Origin: Streptomyces sp. NBC_00425
GTDB lineage: Bacteria > Actinomycetota > Actinomycetes > Streptomycetales > Streptomycetaceae
Reading direction: 5' to 3'
DNA length: 64,000 nucleotides
NCBI RefSeq assembly: GCF_036030735.1
Contig: NZ_CP107928.1
Location: 4,650,001-4,714,000, forward strand
The position numbers and the translations under genes were made by a program. The notes under the pieces are model-generated. The model searched no databases, was not told where the DNA came from, and saw only the letters and a list, made by a program, of their open reading frames with translations. Positions 27,269 through 36,066 of this stretch are shown here, in pieces (within the stretch, counting starts at the first letter, position 1; each line of letters opens with the position of its first letter).

Positions 27269-27937
27269 CTATCCCGGTGTCACCAGTCTTGCCTCGTAGG
27301 CGAACACCGCCGCCTGGGTGCGGTCCCGCAGGCCCAGCTTCACCAGGATTCTGCTCACGTGCGTCTTGATGGTCGACTCCGCCACCACCAGCCGCTCGGC
27401 GATCTCCGCGTTCGACAGTCCCTGGGCGATGAGGACCAGGACCTCCGTCTCCCGTTCGGTCAGGTCGCCGTAGGACGCCTGGAGGGCCGCGCGGACCGAC
27501 CCCGGGGTGTCCGACAGTTTGGAGAACTCCGTGATCAGACGCCTGGTGACGGAAGGGGCGAGCAGCGCCTCGCCGGCCGCCACCACCCGCACGCCGTCCG
27601 CCAGCTGGCGGGCCGAGGCGTCCTTCAGGAGGAAGCCGGAGGCTCCCGCGCGGAGCGCCTGGTAGACGTACTCGTCCAGGTCGAAGGTGGTCAGGACGAG
27701 GACCTTCGCCGAGCCGTCGGCGGCGACGATCTCCCGCGTCGCCTCGATGCCGTTCAACTCCGGCATGCGGATGTCCATCAGGACCACGTCGGGGGCCAGC
27801 TCGCGGACCCGGTGCACCGCCTCCCGGCCGTTCACCGCCTCGCCCACCACCTCGATGTCCGGCATCGCGTTCAGCAGGACCGAGAAGCCCTCGCGGACCA
27901 TCATCTGGTCGTCGGCGATCAGTACCCGGATCGTCAT
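27269..27937 (-). CDS. NarL/LuxR-family response regulator
   Basis: 222 residues: receiver with DDQ acidic cluster, phospho-acceptor in VVLMDIRMPEL, Thr in VLTTFD and Lys in FLLKD, then a LuxR-type helix-turn-helix ([36 protein letters not shown]). Its ATG overlaps the stop of the upstream sensor kinase as ATGA. It forms a two-component system with that kinase. Confidence 0.95.
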   Translation of the reverse strand: MTIRVLIADDQMMVREGFSVLLNAMPDIEVVGEAVNGREAVHRVRELAPDVVLMDIRMPELNGIEATREIVAADGSAKVLVLTTFDLDEYVYQALRAGASGFLLKDASARQLADGVRVVAAGEALLAPSVTRRLITEFSKLSDTPGSVRAALQASYGDLTERETEVLVLIAQGLSNAEIAERLVVAESTIKTHVSRILVKLGLRDRTQAAVFAYEARLVTPG

Positions 27938-29325
27938 GCCCCACCCTCGCCCCGAGAAGGCGCGGCGGCGGAGGTCTCCGTGGACGCCGGCACCGGCAGG
28001 AACACCGTCACCTCGTACCCTCCCTCGCGCGTCGCCTCGGCCGTCATCTCGCCGTTCAGCATCGTGACCCGCTCCCGCATGCCCGTGATGCCGTGGCCGG
28101 CGCCGGGCGAGGGCTTGATCAGGGCCGGGTTGGGCGGAGCGCCGTTGACGATCCGCAGACCGAGCCCGCCCAGAACGTACCCGACCTCCACCCGGGCGCT
28201 CGCGCCGGGCGCGTGACGGAGCGTGTTGCTCAGCGCCTCCTGGACGATCCGGTACGCCGACAGCTCCACCCCCTGCGGCAGCTCGCGCACCGCCCCCGTG
28301 ACCGCCTTCTCCACCTCCAGGCCGGCCTCCCGCACATTGGCTATGAGCGCGTCCAGCTCGGCGAGCGTGGGCTGCGGGGCGTCCGGGACGTCGTAGTCCT
28401 CGGCGCGGACCACGCCCAGCACCCGGCGCAGCTCGGTGAGCGCGGCCACCGCGTTCTCCCGGATGGTCGCGAAGGCCTTCTCCAGCTCCGGCGGCGGGTT
28501 CTCCACCCGGTAGGGGGCGGCCTCCGCCTGAATGGCGACCACCGACATGTGGTGGGCGACCACGTCGTGCAGCTCACGGGCGATCGTGGTGCGCTCCTCC
28601 AGAAGCGTGCGCCGGGACCGTTCGTGCGCGGTCACCGTCTGCTGGGCCGTGACCTCCTGCTCGGCCTGCCGGCGGATGTGCCACACGGTGACGGCGAGCA
28701 GCAGGATCGCGGAGAAGACCAGCATGGACGCGGTGTTCGTGACGTAGTGGTCCCAGCTGAAGAGGGTCTCGGCGAAGAATCCGTAGATCGCCGTGAGCAG
28801 CCACATCCACGCCGCCGTGCGCGGCCGGGTGCGTATCGCCACGACCGTGAGGACCACCAGGTGGGAGACGTAGCTGCCGGGCAGCCACGGCCAGTTCCCG
28901 TACGTCGTGCCGAGCAGGGCGACCGCCGATGTCGAGGCCAGCGACAGCCAGAACGCCCCGACCGGCCGTACCAGCGTCATCAGCACCGGCGCCAGGACGA
29001 GCAGGCCGGTCAGGAAGCCCAGCAGGCCCCCGCCGCCGTCCGCGAAGGCGATCAGGGCGGCCAGCGCGCCGCCCGCCGCGACCACCGTGTGCCGCGACCA
29101 GGCCGCGTACTCGCGCTTGCGGCCCTTCCAGTTGCGGGCGAGCCGGCCGGCCTCCTCCTTGCGGGGCAGCGGGCGGTAGGCGAAGGCGTCGTCGAACAGG
29201 TCTCGTCGCAGGCCGCGCAGGGCGTCCATCGCCGCCCGGAACTCCGGGCTGCGCGGCCGGTAGGCCTCGAAGGAGTCGTCCGGGTCGCCGGGGGGCGTGC
29301 TGTGCGTCTGCGTCGTCTCGGTCAC
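27934..29325 (-). CDS. NarL-type sensor histidine kinase
   Basis: 463-residue membrane kinase. A soluble N-terminal stretch of about 70 residues is followed by five or six membrane segments (about 75-215), then the HisKA_3 dimerisation helix with H-box (ARELHDVVAHHMSVVAI) and an HATPase domain with GHGITGMRER. The start is uncertain: GTG 29325 or GTG 29364, neither with a ribosome site, so a leaderless transcript is possible. It is coupled to its regulator by ATGA. Confidence 0.9.
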   Translation of the reverse strand: MTETTQTHSTPPGDPDDSFEAYRPRSPEFRAAMDALRGLRRDLFDDAFAYRPLPRKEEAGRLARNWKGRKREYAAWSRHTVVAAGGALAALIAFADGGGGLLGFLTGLLVLAPVLMTLVRPVGAFWLSLASTSAVALLGTTYGNWPWLPGSYVSHLVVLTVVAIRTRPRTAAWMWLLTAIYGFFAETLFSWDHYVTNTASMLVFSAILLLAVTVWHIRRQAEQEVTAQQTVTAHERSRRTLLEERTTIARELHDVVAHHMSVVAIQAEAAPYRVENPPPELEKAFATIRENAVAALTELRRVLGVVRAEDYDVPDAPQPTLAELDALIANVREAGLEVEKAVTGAVRELPQGVELSAYRIVQEALSNTLRHAPGASARVEVGYVLGGLGLRIVNGAPPNPALIKPSPGAGHGITGMRERVTMLNGEMTAEATREGGYEVTVFLPVPASTETSAAAPSRGEGGA

Positions 29326-29450
29326 GATGAAAACGGTAGGCGCACCGAGGGGCGCGGTCGTCACCAGTGAGAGGGGTTCCGGCGGATCCCTCTCAAGTAC
29401 TACGGGTCCGGGCGTCCGCCGACACGGGCCCGAGAGGGCCGGGTGCCGCC

Positions 29451-29762
29451 TCAGTACCCGGCCGGCCTGACCAGCCCCGACTCGTACGCGAACACCGCCG
29501 CCTGGGTGCGGTCGCGCAGCCCCAGTTTCACCAGGATGCGGCCCACGTGCGTCTTCACGGTCTGCTCGGCGACGACGAGGTGCTGCGCGATCTCGGCGTT
29601 CGACAGGCCCTGAGCGATCAGGGCGAGCACCTCCGTCTCGCGCTCCGTGAGATCACCGACCCGCTCCTTCAGGGGGCCCGCGGCCGGTCGTCGAGGCGGG
29701 AGAACTCGGCGATCAGCTTGCGGGTGATCACCGGGGCGAGGAGGGCGTCGCCGGCCGCCACA
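29451..29762 (-). pseudogene. Remnant of a second NarL-family response regulator
   Basis: The minus strand encodes a LuxR-type C-terminal half ([36 protein letters not shown], end [15 protein letters not shown]). It is preceded in another frame by [20 protein letters not shown], the linker just before such a domain. A frameshift near 29685 separates the two parts, and the receiver domain is missing entirely. The sequence closely resembles the intact regulator at 27269, so this was a paralogous two-component system. It is non-functional as read. Confidence 0.85.
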
Positions 29763-29996
29763 GGGCGAGGACGACGGCCGCGCCCTGCGCGAACCCGACC
29801 AGCACGCTCAGCTCCGTGCCCAGGCGGTAGTGGCCCATCTGGTGCCCGTGGCGGCCAGGGCGACGGCGAGCGCGGCCCAGCACACCACCACGATCCCGGG
29901 CAGCCGCAGCTTGCGGAGGTGGCGTCCGCGCGCCGACGGCGAGGCGGCGCCACGGTCCGCGCGGACCGGTGCCCTGTCGCTCCCTTTGCCGTTCAC
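29763..29996 (-). pseudogene. N-terminal remnant of the matching sensor kinase
   Basis: GTG 29996 opens a 60-residue basic leader and membrane segment (LPGIVVVCWAALAVALA), which stops early. One frame over, it continues as [19 protein letters not shown] and a further hydrophobic stretch, so one base has been lost or gained near 29840. At about 29762 the kinase sequence runs straight into the linker of the response regulator. A deletion has therefore removed the kinase core and the receiver. This is decay of an entire two-component pair. Confidence 0.75.
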
Positions 29997-30006
29997 GGGC
30001 CCAACC

Positions 30007-31239
30007 CTAGGCACTGCGGGCCGCCTTCGGTTCCGGCCGGTGGGAGCGGTGGTGGACGCGGACCACCGTGGAACGGCGGCCACGGGAGCGGCGACCCCGG
30101 GAACGGCGGGTCCCGTGCTCCAGTCCGTGGAACGCCGCCCAGCACACCACCAGCGCCAGAGCGAAGACCGGCAGCCACAGCAGGCGGGCCGCGACCCAGT
30201 CCAGCCCGTCGGGAACCGTGTGCAGGCCGGGCAGACGCCCCGCCGTCAGGGCGGTCGCGGTCGTCGCCATCATGGCCGTCTGGTGCCAGAGGAACACCGT
30301 CATCGCGGAGAGGTTGACCAGGGCCACCGCCGCCCAGGCCACGGGCCGCCGCATGGCCCGGCGCAGCCGGTCGCGCAGCAGCAGGGCGAGCCCGCACTGG
30401 GCGAGGCCGAAGGCGACGGCGGCCAGGGTCGGCGGGTTGAGGTTGGACACCGCCGCGCCGGGCACGCCCACCATCGACGCCGGATAGCCGGCCCAGCGCA
30501 CGAGCACCGCCGCGGCCACCGCCCCGCCGACGAGCAGCGTCCAGCCCGCTCGGGGGCGCTCCAGCTCGCCCCGGGTCCACGCCGCGCCCAGGGAGTACGG
30601 CACCAGCCAGCCCACCCCCAGGTTCACCCAGCCGAGCCACGCAGGGCCGCCCAGGCCGAAGCGCACCAGATCCACATGGAGGACGACCGCCAGCGGCCAC
30701 AGCGGGTTCAGCCGGGTCACCAGCGGGGTCGCCGCCGTCAGCACGGCGAAGACCAGCAGGAACCACAGCGGTGACAGCGCCAGCTTGACCACGGTGTGCA
30801 CAGTGACGAAGGACGCGCCCCCCAGCAGGAGGCCGGCCGCCGCCACCGTCCACACCGCCGCCACCGCGGTGACCGGGACGAACAGGCGGCCCAGACGGGC
30901 CCTCAGCCACGTGCCGTAGCCATCGCCCCGGGCCCGCGCGGAGGCGAGGCTCCTCGTCGCCACATGGCCGCCCACCATGAAGAACACGGCGAGCGTCTGG
31001 AACGTCCACGACACCGGGGCGAGCCACGGCATGGCGGCCAGGGGGCTGGCGGCGCGCAGGGAGCCGCCGTCGGCGACGAGCGCCGTGACCAGCCAGTGGC
31101 CGAGGACGACGCCGACGATGGCGAGGGCCCGCAGCGCGTCCACGGCCCGGTCGCGCTGCGGGGGCGTCGCGCCGTCGATGCGGGCGGCGGCCCGCCGCAG
31201 GGCCGGCCCCGGTCGCCGCTTCCGCTGGGTGTCAGGCAC
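30007..31239 (-). CDS. Membrane acyltransferase 3 family protein
   Basis: 410 residues with about ten membrane segments. The N-terminal acyltransferase-3 signature (RDRAVDALRALAIVGVVLGHW, with the conserved Arg and His) and VFFMVGGHVA are present. These proteins O-acylate extracytoplasmic sugars, lipids or natural products. The C-terminus is a strongly basic tail (SRGRRSRGRRS). GTG 31239 overlaps the stop of the preceding DUF1023 hydrolase gene by eight bases, so the two are co-translated. Confidence 0.85.
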   Translation of the reverse strand: MPDTQRKRRPGPALRRAAARIDGATPPQRDRAVDALRALAIVGVVLGHWLVTALVADGGSLRAASPLAAMPWLAPVSWTFQTLAVFFMVGGHVATRSLASARARGDGYGTWLRARLGRLFVPVTAVAAVWTVAAAGLLLGGASFVTVHTVVKLALSPLWFLLVFAVLTAATPLVTRLNPLWPLAVVLHVDLVRFGLGGPAWLGWVNLGVGWLVPYSLGAAWTRGELERPRAGWTLLVGGAVAAAVLVRWAGYPASMVGVPGAAVSNLNPPTLAAVAFGLAQCGLALLLRDRLRRAMRRPVAWAAVALVNLSAMTVFLWHQTAMMATTATALTAGRLPGLHTVPDGLDWVAARLLWLPVFALALVVCWAAFHGLEHGTRRSRGRRSRGRRSTVVRVHHRSHRPEPKAARSA

Positions 31240-32362
31240 GGGTCACCTCCGAGGTCGCGCCGAGGACGATCCGGGCGATGTTGGCCAGTGAGACCGAGCC
31301 CGGTCTGAAGTAGTCGCTGTGGCCGCCCGGCCCGGCCGCGAAGACGCGTGCTCCGAACGACGGGGACAGCGGGTCGGCGCCGAAACCGACGGTCGTGCCG
31401 AACAGGTCGGCGCTGACGTGCGGGACGTCCGCCACCCAGTCGTCGCCGCCGCGGGCCGCCCAGACCCGCGCCCGGGTGTGCAGGTCCGCGGCCGAGGCCG
31501 CGCCCGTGCCGGGGCTGCCGAGCAGCACGAGGTCGCTCACGTCCAGACGGGGGGCGGCGCGGCCGCACACGACCGTGCCGTACGAGTGACACAGAAGGGT
31601 GACGCGGGTGTTCGGGCCGGTGACGGCGGCCAGCCCGGTCAGGAACGCCCGGAGGCCGGGGACCGCCTCCTCGGCGCGGGCCGGGGTGAGCACGGTGGCG
31701 CTGACCGTGCCGGGGGTCGTGTAGCCGAGCCAGGCCACCACCGCCGTCCGGCCGCCGCCCCCGGACCCGGACCGGCCTGCCTGCCCGGCCTGCCGGGTGA
31801 GTCGGTCGTGCAGGGCGGCCGCCTGGGCGTGGAAGCGTTCGTAGGTGTCCAGGGAGGTGTCGGAGCCCGGCACCAGGACGGCGACTCGGTCGGCGTGCGC
31901 GAGGTCTCCGAACACCTCGACCGCCCGGCCGGGTCCGCGGCCGTCGAAGGAGAGCAGTCTGCGGGACGGGGCGGACAGCGCCCGCTCGGCGGCCGCACGG
32001 TGACGGTCGCCGTGGTCGGCGGCCATCCGGGAGGCCAGCGCGGCGTTGGCCCGGTGGGCGGCGTAGGTCCGCTCCAGCGTCGCCGCCGTCACCACGGGGA
32101 GGGCCGCCGGGGCCGGTGCCGGGATGCGCGGCCGGGCCGCGGCGGCGACGAGGGGGACGACCACGGCGGCGGTGACGAGCATGGCCAGCAGGGCACGGAC
32201 CCAGCGCCGCCCCCAGGCCGTTGCACCCGATCCGGCCGTTGCACCCGAGGCCGCCGCTCCGCCCGAGGCCGCCGCCCCGCCCGGCGCGGTCACGCCGCTC
32301 CGGGCCGTCGCCCCGTCCCGGTCTCCTCCGCGCCGCCGTCCGCCCGCACCCAGCTCAGCCAT
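31232..32362 (-). CDS. DUF1023-type alpha/beta hydrolase, membrane-anchored
   Basis: 376 residues. An N-terminal Ala/Gly/Thr repeat region (GGAAASGGAAASGATAGS) precedes one membrane segment (about 52-75), then an extracytoplasmic alpha/beta-hydrolase of the DUF1023 family with nucleophile motif CHSYG and a late His (GGHSDYF). Its operon partner is an acyltransferase, so an acyl/deacyl pair acting on a surface glycan or lipid is plausible but inferred. ATG 32362 has GGGGAGGGA upstream. The N-terminal repeats are also visible as DNA repeats at 32219-32285. Confidence 0.82.
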   Translation of the reverse strand: MAELGAGGRRRGGDRDGATARSGVTAPGGAAASGGAAASGATAGSGATAWGRRWVRALLAMLVTAAVVVPLVAAAARPRIPAPAPAALPVVTAATLERTYAAHRANAALASRMAADHGDRHRAAAERALSAPSRRLLSFDGRGPGRAVEVFGDLAHADRVAVLVPGSDTSLDTYERFHAQAAALHDRLTRQAGQAGRSGSGGGGRTAVVAWLGYTTPGTVSATVLTPARAEEAVPGLRAFLTGLAAVTGPNTRVTLLCHSYGTVVCGRAAPRLDVSDLVLLGSPGTGAASAADLHTRARVWAARGGDDWVADVPHVSADLFGTTVGFGADPLSPSFGARVFAAGPGGHSDYFRPGSVSLANIARIVLGATSEVTRA

Positions 32363-32537
32363 CCCGTCCCTCCCCCGCCATGCGCCCGGTCATCGGGCCC
32401 TGCCGAATGGGAAGTTACGGATCGAGACGTGTCGTTCGCGTCCCACCCGGGAGCTGTCTTGCGACGTAGCTCTCAGGTACTACGGGTACGACACCTACGG
32501 GGTACACACCGCCGCACGACTGGCTGAACTCGCCTGT

Positions 32538-33419
32538 TCACCAAGCTAGTTGGGCGATCTCCTCCGCCACCACCGCGCACGCGTCCGCCGCCGGGTCGAT
32601 CAGCGGGAAGTGGCCGACGTCCTCGAGGAGGGTCAGGCCCACCACCTCGCCCGCCTTCGCCGCCGCGTCCGCGTAGGCCTCGGCGACCGCCTGCGGGACG
32701 ACCTCGTCGGCACGACCCTGCACCAGCGCGGTCGCGACGCCCGTGGGCAGCAGGAGCGCGGGGTCGGCGTAGGGCTGACGCGCCTCGAAGTGCTCGTCGC
32801 CGCCCAGGAGTTGGCGGGCCGCACCACCGCACACGTCCAGTTTCCCGGCGACCTCGAAGTCGGCGATCGGGGCCAGTGCGACGACGCCCCGCAGCGAGGT
32901 CGGGTCGCCGGTGCGCCAGGGCGCGTCGGCGGGCAGCAGATGCCGGGCCGCCGCCCACAGCGCGAGATGGCCGCCGGCCGAGTGGCCGGTCAGCACCGTA
33001 CGGCGCGCGTCGGCCTGCGGCACGGCCGTCCGGGCGAGAGCGGGCAGCGCGTCGAGGGCGGCGGCCACGTCGTCGAAGGTCTCGGGCCAGCGCCCGGCGA
33101 CCTGAGCCGCGCCCGGGTCCGAACTCCCCTCCCCGCGCCGGTACTCGACGTTGGCGACCGCGAAGCCGCGCCGGGCCAGATAGCCCGCGAACGGCGTGAT
33201 GTGCCGCCGGTCGTAGGGTGCCCGCCAGGCCCCGCCGTGCAGCACGACGACGAGCGGGACCGGACCGCCCGGGCCGGCCTCCGTACGCGGGACGTAGAAG
33301 TCGATCACCTGGTCGGGGTGGTCGCCGTACGCCGCGGTGACGTCGGGCTCGACGGGCGGATGCGCGAAGGCCGACGCCTCCTCGGCGGCGGCCCGGGCTG
33401 CGACAACGTCGTCCGGCAT
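32538..33419 (-). CDS. Alpha/beta hydrolase, probable kynurenine formamidase
   Basis: 293-residue esterase-type hydrolase with oxyanion motif HGGAW, nucleophile elbow GHSAGG, an acidic residue (QGRADEVV) and catalytic His (DVGHFPL). It lies downstream of genes for tryptophan 2,3-dioxygenase and kynureninase in the same orientation. The enzyme between those two steps hydrolyses N-formylkynurenine, and HGGxW hydrolases do this in other organisms. The role is therefore inferred from family plus context. A terminator-like region separates it from kynU, so it may have its own promoter. Confidence 0.75.
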   Translation of the reverse strand: MPDDVVAARAAAEEASAFAHPPVEPDVTAAYGDHPDQVIDFYVPRTEAGPGGPVPLVVVLHGGAWRAPYDRRHITPFAGYLARRGFAVANVEYRRGEGSSDPGAAQVAGRWPETFDDVAAALDALPALARTAVPQADARRTVLTGHSAGGHLALWAAARHLLPADAPWRTGDPTSLRGVVALAPIADFEVAGKLDVCGGAARQLLGGDEHFEARQPYADPALLLPTGVATALVQGRADEVVPQAVAEAYADAAAKAGEVVGLTLLEDVGHFPLIDPAADACAVVAEEIAQLAW

Positions 33420-33590
33420 GCTCCAACCTCTCAGCGGCGAAGAAGATTTGGCGGACCAGGAGAGAATTCGGCCGTTGGCCGGGACGGTATCAGGCCCGTG
33501 ACGTGCGCGGACACGCGGATGTCACGCACGGTGAGAGGTAAACGGTTCTGCTGTTCCGTCACCCCGGCAGGCCCGCCCGCCGGGAAACCC

Positions 33591-33645
33591 CCAGGGCGTA
33601 CCCCTAGGTACGCCCTGGAGACCCGGCCGGTTCAGCCGACCGGGT
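33591..33645. terminator. Two hairpins in the kynU-hydrolase gap
   Basis: CCAGGGCGTAC (33591-33601) pairs perfectly with GTACGCCCTGG (33608-33618). A second stem ACCCGGCCGG (33621-33630) with CCGACCGGGT (33636-33645) has one wobble. They lie in the 369-base gap downstream of kynU and likely end the TDO-kynU transcript. The rest of the gap (33420-33788) holds two related copies of a CCGCCGGGTC...TTCCC...CGCCAG segment (33698 and 33777), the second covering the kynU stop. I see no further gene in it. Confidence 0.7.
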
Positions 33646-33788
33646 CACACGGCCAGGTCAGTGCGACTTCTCCGCCGTGGCAGCGCGCCTCCTCCGCCGG
33701 GTCCGCTCAATTCCCCCGCCAGGGCGGCACGGTCGCCCTGGAAGGGCTGCGCAGTCACCCCGCCAGGGCAGCGCCGCCCTCCGCCGGG

Positions 33789-34973
33789 TCAGCCCAGTTC
33801 CCGCGCCAGCGTCCGCGCCGCCCGCTCCACGTCCGCGAACCCGACGTACAGCGGGGTGAAGCCGAACCGGAGCACGTCCGGGCTGCGGAAGTCGCCGACG
33901 ACCCCGCGCTCGATCAGCCGCTTCATGACGTCCCCGGCGTCCTCGCAGCGCAGCGCCACCTGGCTGCCGCGCTCCTCGTGAGGCACCGGAGTCAGCGACT
34001 CGACCCGCCCCTCGGGGACGTAGGCGGCGACGCACTCCAGGAAGAAGTCCGTCAGGGCCAGCGACTTGGCGCGCACCGCCGCGATCGACACGCCGTCCCA
34101 GACCTCGAGGGCGGCCTCCAGCGCGAGCATCGACAGGATGTCGGGGGTGCCCACGCGCCCGCGCGCTGCGCCCGCCGCCGGCTCGTACGTCTCCCGCATC
34201 CCGAAGGGCTCGGCGTGCGAGTTCCAGCCGGGCAGCGGGGAGTCGAAGCGGTCCTGGAGACCGTGTCGGACGTACAGGTAGGCCGGCGAACCGGGGCCGC
34301 CGTTCAGGTACTTGTAGGTGCAGCCGACCGCGAGGTCCACACCGTGCTCGTCGAGGCCGACGGGCAGTGCGCCCGCGCTGTGGCACAGGTCCCACACCGA
34401 GACCGCGCCCGCCGCGCGCACGGCGGCGGTGAGCGAGGGCAGGTCGTGCAGCCGGCCCGTGCGGTAGTCGACGTGGTTGAGCAACACGGCGGCCGTCCGC
34501 CCGGACAGCGCCTGCGGGACCTCTCCCGGGTGCACCGGGCGCAGCGTGCGGCCGGTCAGCCGGGCCGCCGACGCGGCGATGTAGCCGTCGGTGGGGAAGG
34601 TGGCGGCGTCGACGAGGATCTCGTCGCGGGCGTCGTCCACCAGGCGCACCGCGCCCACCAGCGCCTTGAGGACGTTGACGCTCGTCGAGTCGCCGACCAC
34701 GATCTGTCCGGCCGCAGCCCCCACCAGCGGGGCGATCCGGTCGCCGATCCGCTCGGGCGCCGTCCACCAGCCGCTCTCGTCCCAGGAACGGATCTTCATC
34801 GCGCCCCACTGGCGGCGCACGACGTCCTCGACCCGGCCGGGGACGGACCGCGGGAGCGCGCCCAGCGAGTTGCCGTCCAGGTAGACGCCGTCGTCGAGCA
34901 CGAACTGGGCGCGCTTGAAGGCCAGTTCGTCGCCCGCATCCAGCTGCTGTGCGGTGCTTGCGAGGTCAGACAT
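33789..34973 (-). CDS. kynU: Kynureninase
   Basis: 394-residue PLP enzyme cleaving kynurenine to anthranilate and alanine. The PLP lysine motif is CTYKYLNGGPGSPA, preceded by VWDLCHSAGALPVGL, and the N-terminus has LDGNSLGALP. ATG 34973 overlaps the end of the TDO gene by eight bases. With TDO and the downstream hydrolase it completes tryptophan-to-anthranilate degradation, which can feed antibiotic precursors or energy metabolism. Confidence 0.95.
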   Translation of the reverse strand: MSDLASTAQQLDAGDELAFKRAQFVLDDGVYLDGNSLGALPRSVPGRVEDVVRRQWGAMKIRSWDESGWWTAPERIGDRIAPLVGAAAGQIVVGDSTSVNVLKALVGAVRLVDDARDEILVDAATFPTDGYIAASAARLTGRTLRPVHPGEVPQALSGRTAAVLLNHVDYRTGRLHDLPSLTAAVRAAGAVSVWDLCHSAGALPVGLDEHGVDLAVGCTYKYLNGGPGSPAYLYVRHGLQDRFDSPLPGWNSHAEPFGMRETYEPAAGAARGRVGTPDILSMLALEAALEVWDGVSIAAVRAKSLALTDFFLECVAAYVPEGRVESLTPVPHEERGSQVALRCEDAGDVMKRLIERGVVGDFRSPDVLRFGFTPLYVGFADVERAARTLARELG

Positions 34974-35811
34974 GGGACCTCGCCGTCCACAGCTCGGGGA
35001 AGACGTTCTTCTGGGCGCGCTTCTCCAGCCAGGCCACCCCGGCCGAGCCGCCGGTGCCCGCCTTGGCGCCCATCGCGCGACGGGTGGCGACGAGGTGGTC
35101 GTTGCGCCAGCGCCACACCAGCTCGGCGACGTCCGTCAGCGCCTCGCCCAGCCGGGCGACCTCGTCGGACTCGTCGCCCGCGTACACGGCCGTCCACACC
35201 GCCTCGACCTCCGCGGAGGGCTCGTAGCGCCCGGAGACGTCGCGCTCCAGGACGGAGGCGGGGATCGCGTGGCCGCGACGGGCCAGCAGCCGCAGCACCT
35301 CGTCGTACAGGCTCGGCTCGTGCAGCGCCTTCTCCAGCTCGGCGTGCACGCGCGGCGCGGCGCGGTGCGGGACCAGCATGGACGCGGACTTGTCGCCGAG
35401 CAGGAACTCCATGCGGCGGTACATCGCGGACTGGAAGCCGGAGCCCTCGCCGAGCGCCGAGCGGTACGAGTTGAACTGCGCGGGGGTCAGCTGGGCGAGC
35501 GGCCGCCAGGACGCGTTGAGCGCCTCCAGCTCACGGACCGAACGCTTCAGCGCGTCGACCGCCACCGGCACCCGGTCCTCGCGGAGCGCCTGCGCCGCGG
35601 TCTCCCACTCGTGGACGATGACCGTGAACCACAGCTCCATCACCTGGGTCGTGACCAGGAAGACCATCTCTCCGGGGTCGTCGGAGAGGGTGTGCTGGAG
35701 GTGGGTGAGCACGTCCGCCTTGACGTAGTCCTCGTACGGCGTCGTGCCGGCGAAGTCGAGATGCGGGGTCTCGGGCTCCGAAGCCTCGTGGGGCTGAGCC
35801 TGCTGGGACAT
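34966..35811 (-). CDS. kynA: Tryptophan 2,3-dioxygenase
   Basis: 281-residue heme dioxygenase opening the indole ring of tryptophan to N-formylkynurenine. The conserved N-terminal region (YEDYVKADVLTHLQHT, EMVFLVTTQVMELWF) and substrate-binding region (FNSYRSALGEGSGFQS) match the family, and the length is typical of bacterial TDO. It is the first gene of the kyn operon and overlaps kynU by eight bases. Confidence 0.95.
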   Translation of the reverse strand: MSQQAQPHEASEPETPHLDFAGTTPYEDYVKADVLTHLQHTLSDDPGEMVFLVTTQVMELWFTVIVHEWETAAQALREDRVPVAVDALKRSVRELEALNASWRPLAQLTPAQFNSYRSALGEGSGFQSAMYRRMEFLLGDKSASMLVPHRAAPRVHAELEKALHEPSLYDEVLRLLARRGHAIPASVLERDVSGRYEPSAEVEAVWTAVYAGDESDEVARLGEALTDVAELVWRWRNDHLVATRRAMGAKAGTGGSAGVAWLEKRAQKNVFPELWTARSHV

Positions 35812-35918
35812 CGCTGTCTCCTGTTGTACTCCGGGTAGCGGTCCGCCCCTGCCGTTACCGACACGGGGGCCCCGGTCCCCACGGCCACATAGTGCGCAAT
35901 GGCATCCCGAAAACGCAA

Positions 35919-35945
35919 GGCCCGTCCGGTCACACCGGACGGGCC
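35919..35945. terminator. 12-bp perfect hairpin, GGCCCGTCCGGT type
   Basis: GGCCCGTCCGGT (35919-35930) pairs with ACCGGACGGGCC (35934-35945) around CAC. It lies between the DUF3151 gene (upstream on the minus strand) and the kyn operon, so it most likely terminates the DUF3151 transcript. Confidence 0.75.
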
Positions 35946-35987
35946 GTGTCCGAACACACGGACGAACACGCAGATGAGCGGCTGTCC

Positions 35988-36066
35988 TGGATCCAGCCCG
36001 GGGCCCGGCCCGGGATCGAGCCCAGGGTCCAGCCCGGGGCTGGCCCGGGGTCTAGCCCAGGGTCTG
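35988..36066. repeat. CCCGGG-rich imperfect tandem repeats at the DUF3151 3' end
   Basis: Repeats of a 14-16 base unit around CCAGCCCGGGGCC/CCCAGGGTC run from 35988 into the DUF3151 stop codon (36052). The repeats are imperfect and strongly self-complementary. They may be an expanded low-complexity tract with structure at the mRNA end. Confidence 0.6.

Noticed and set aside
29669..29953. An open frame of 94 codons on the minus strand in the decayed two-component region
   Set aside because: Only its last 30 codons match a protein family; the rest is an out-of-frame reading of the kinase remnant.
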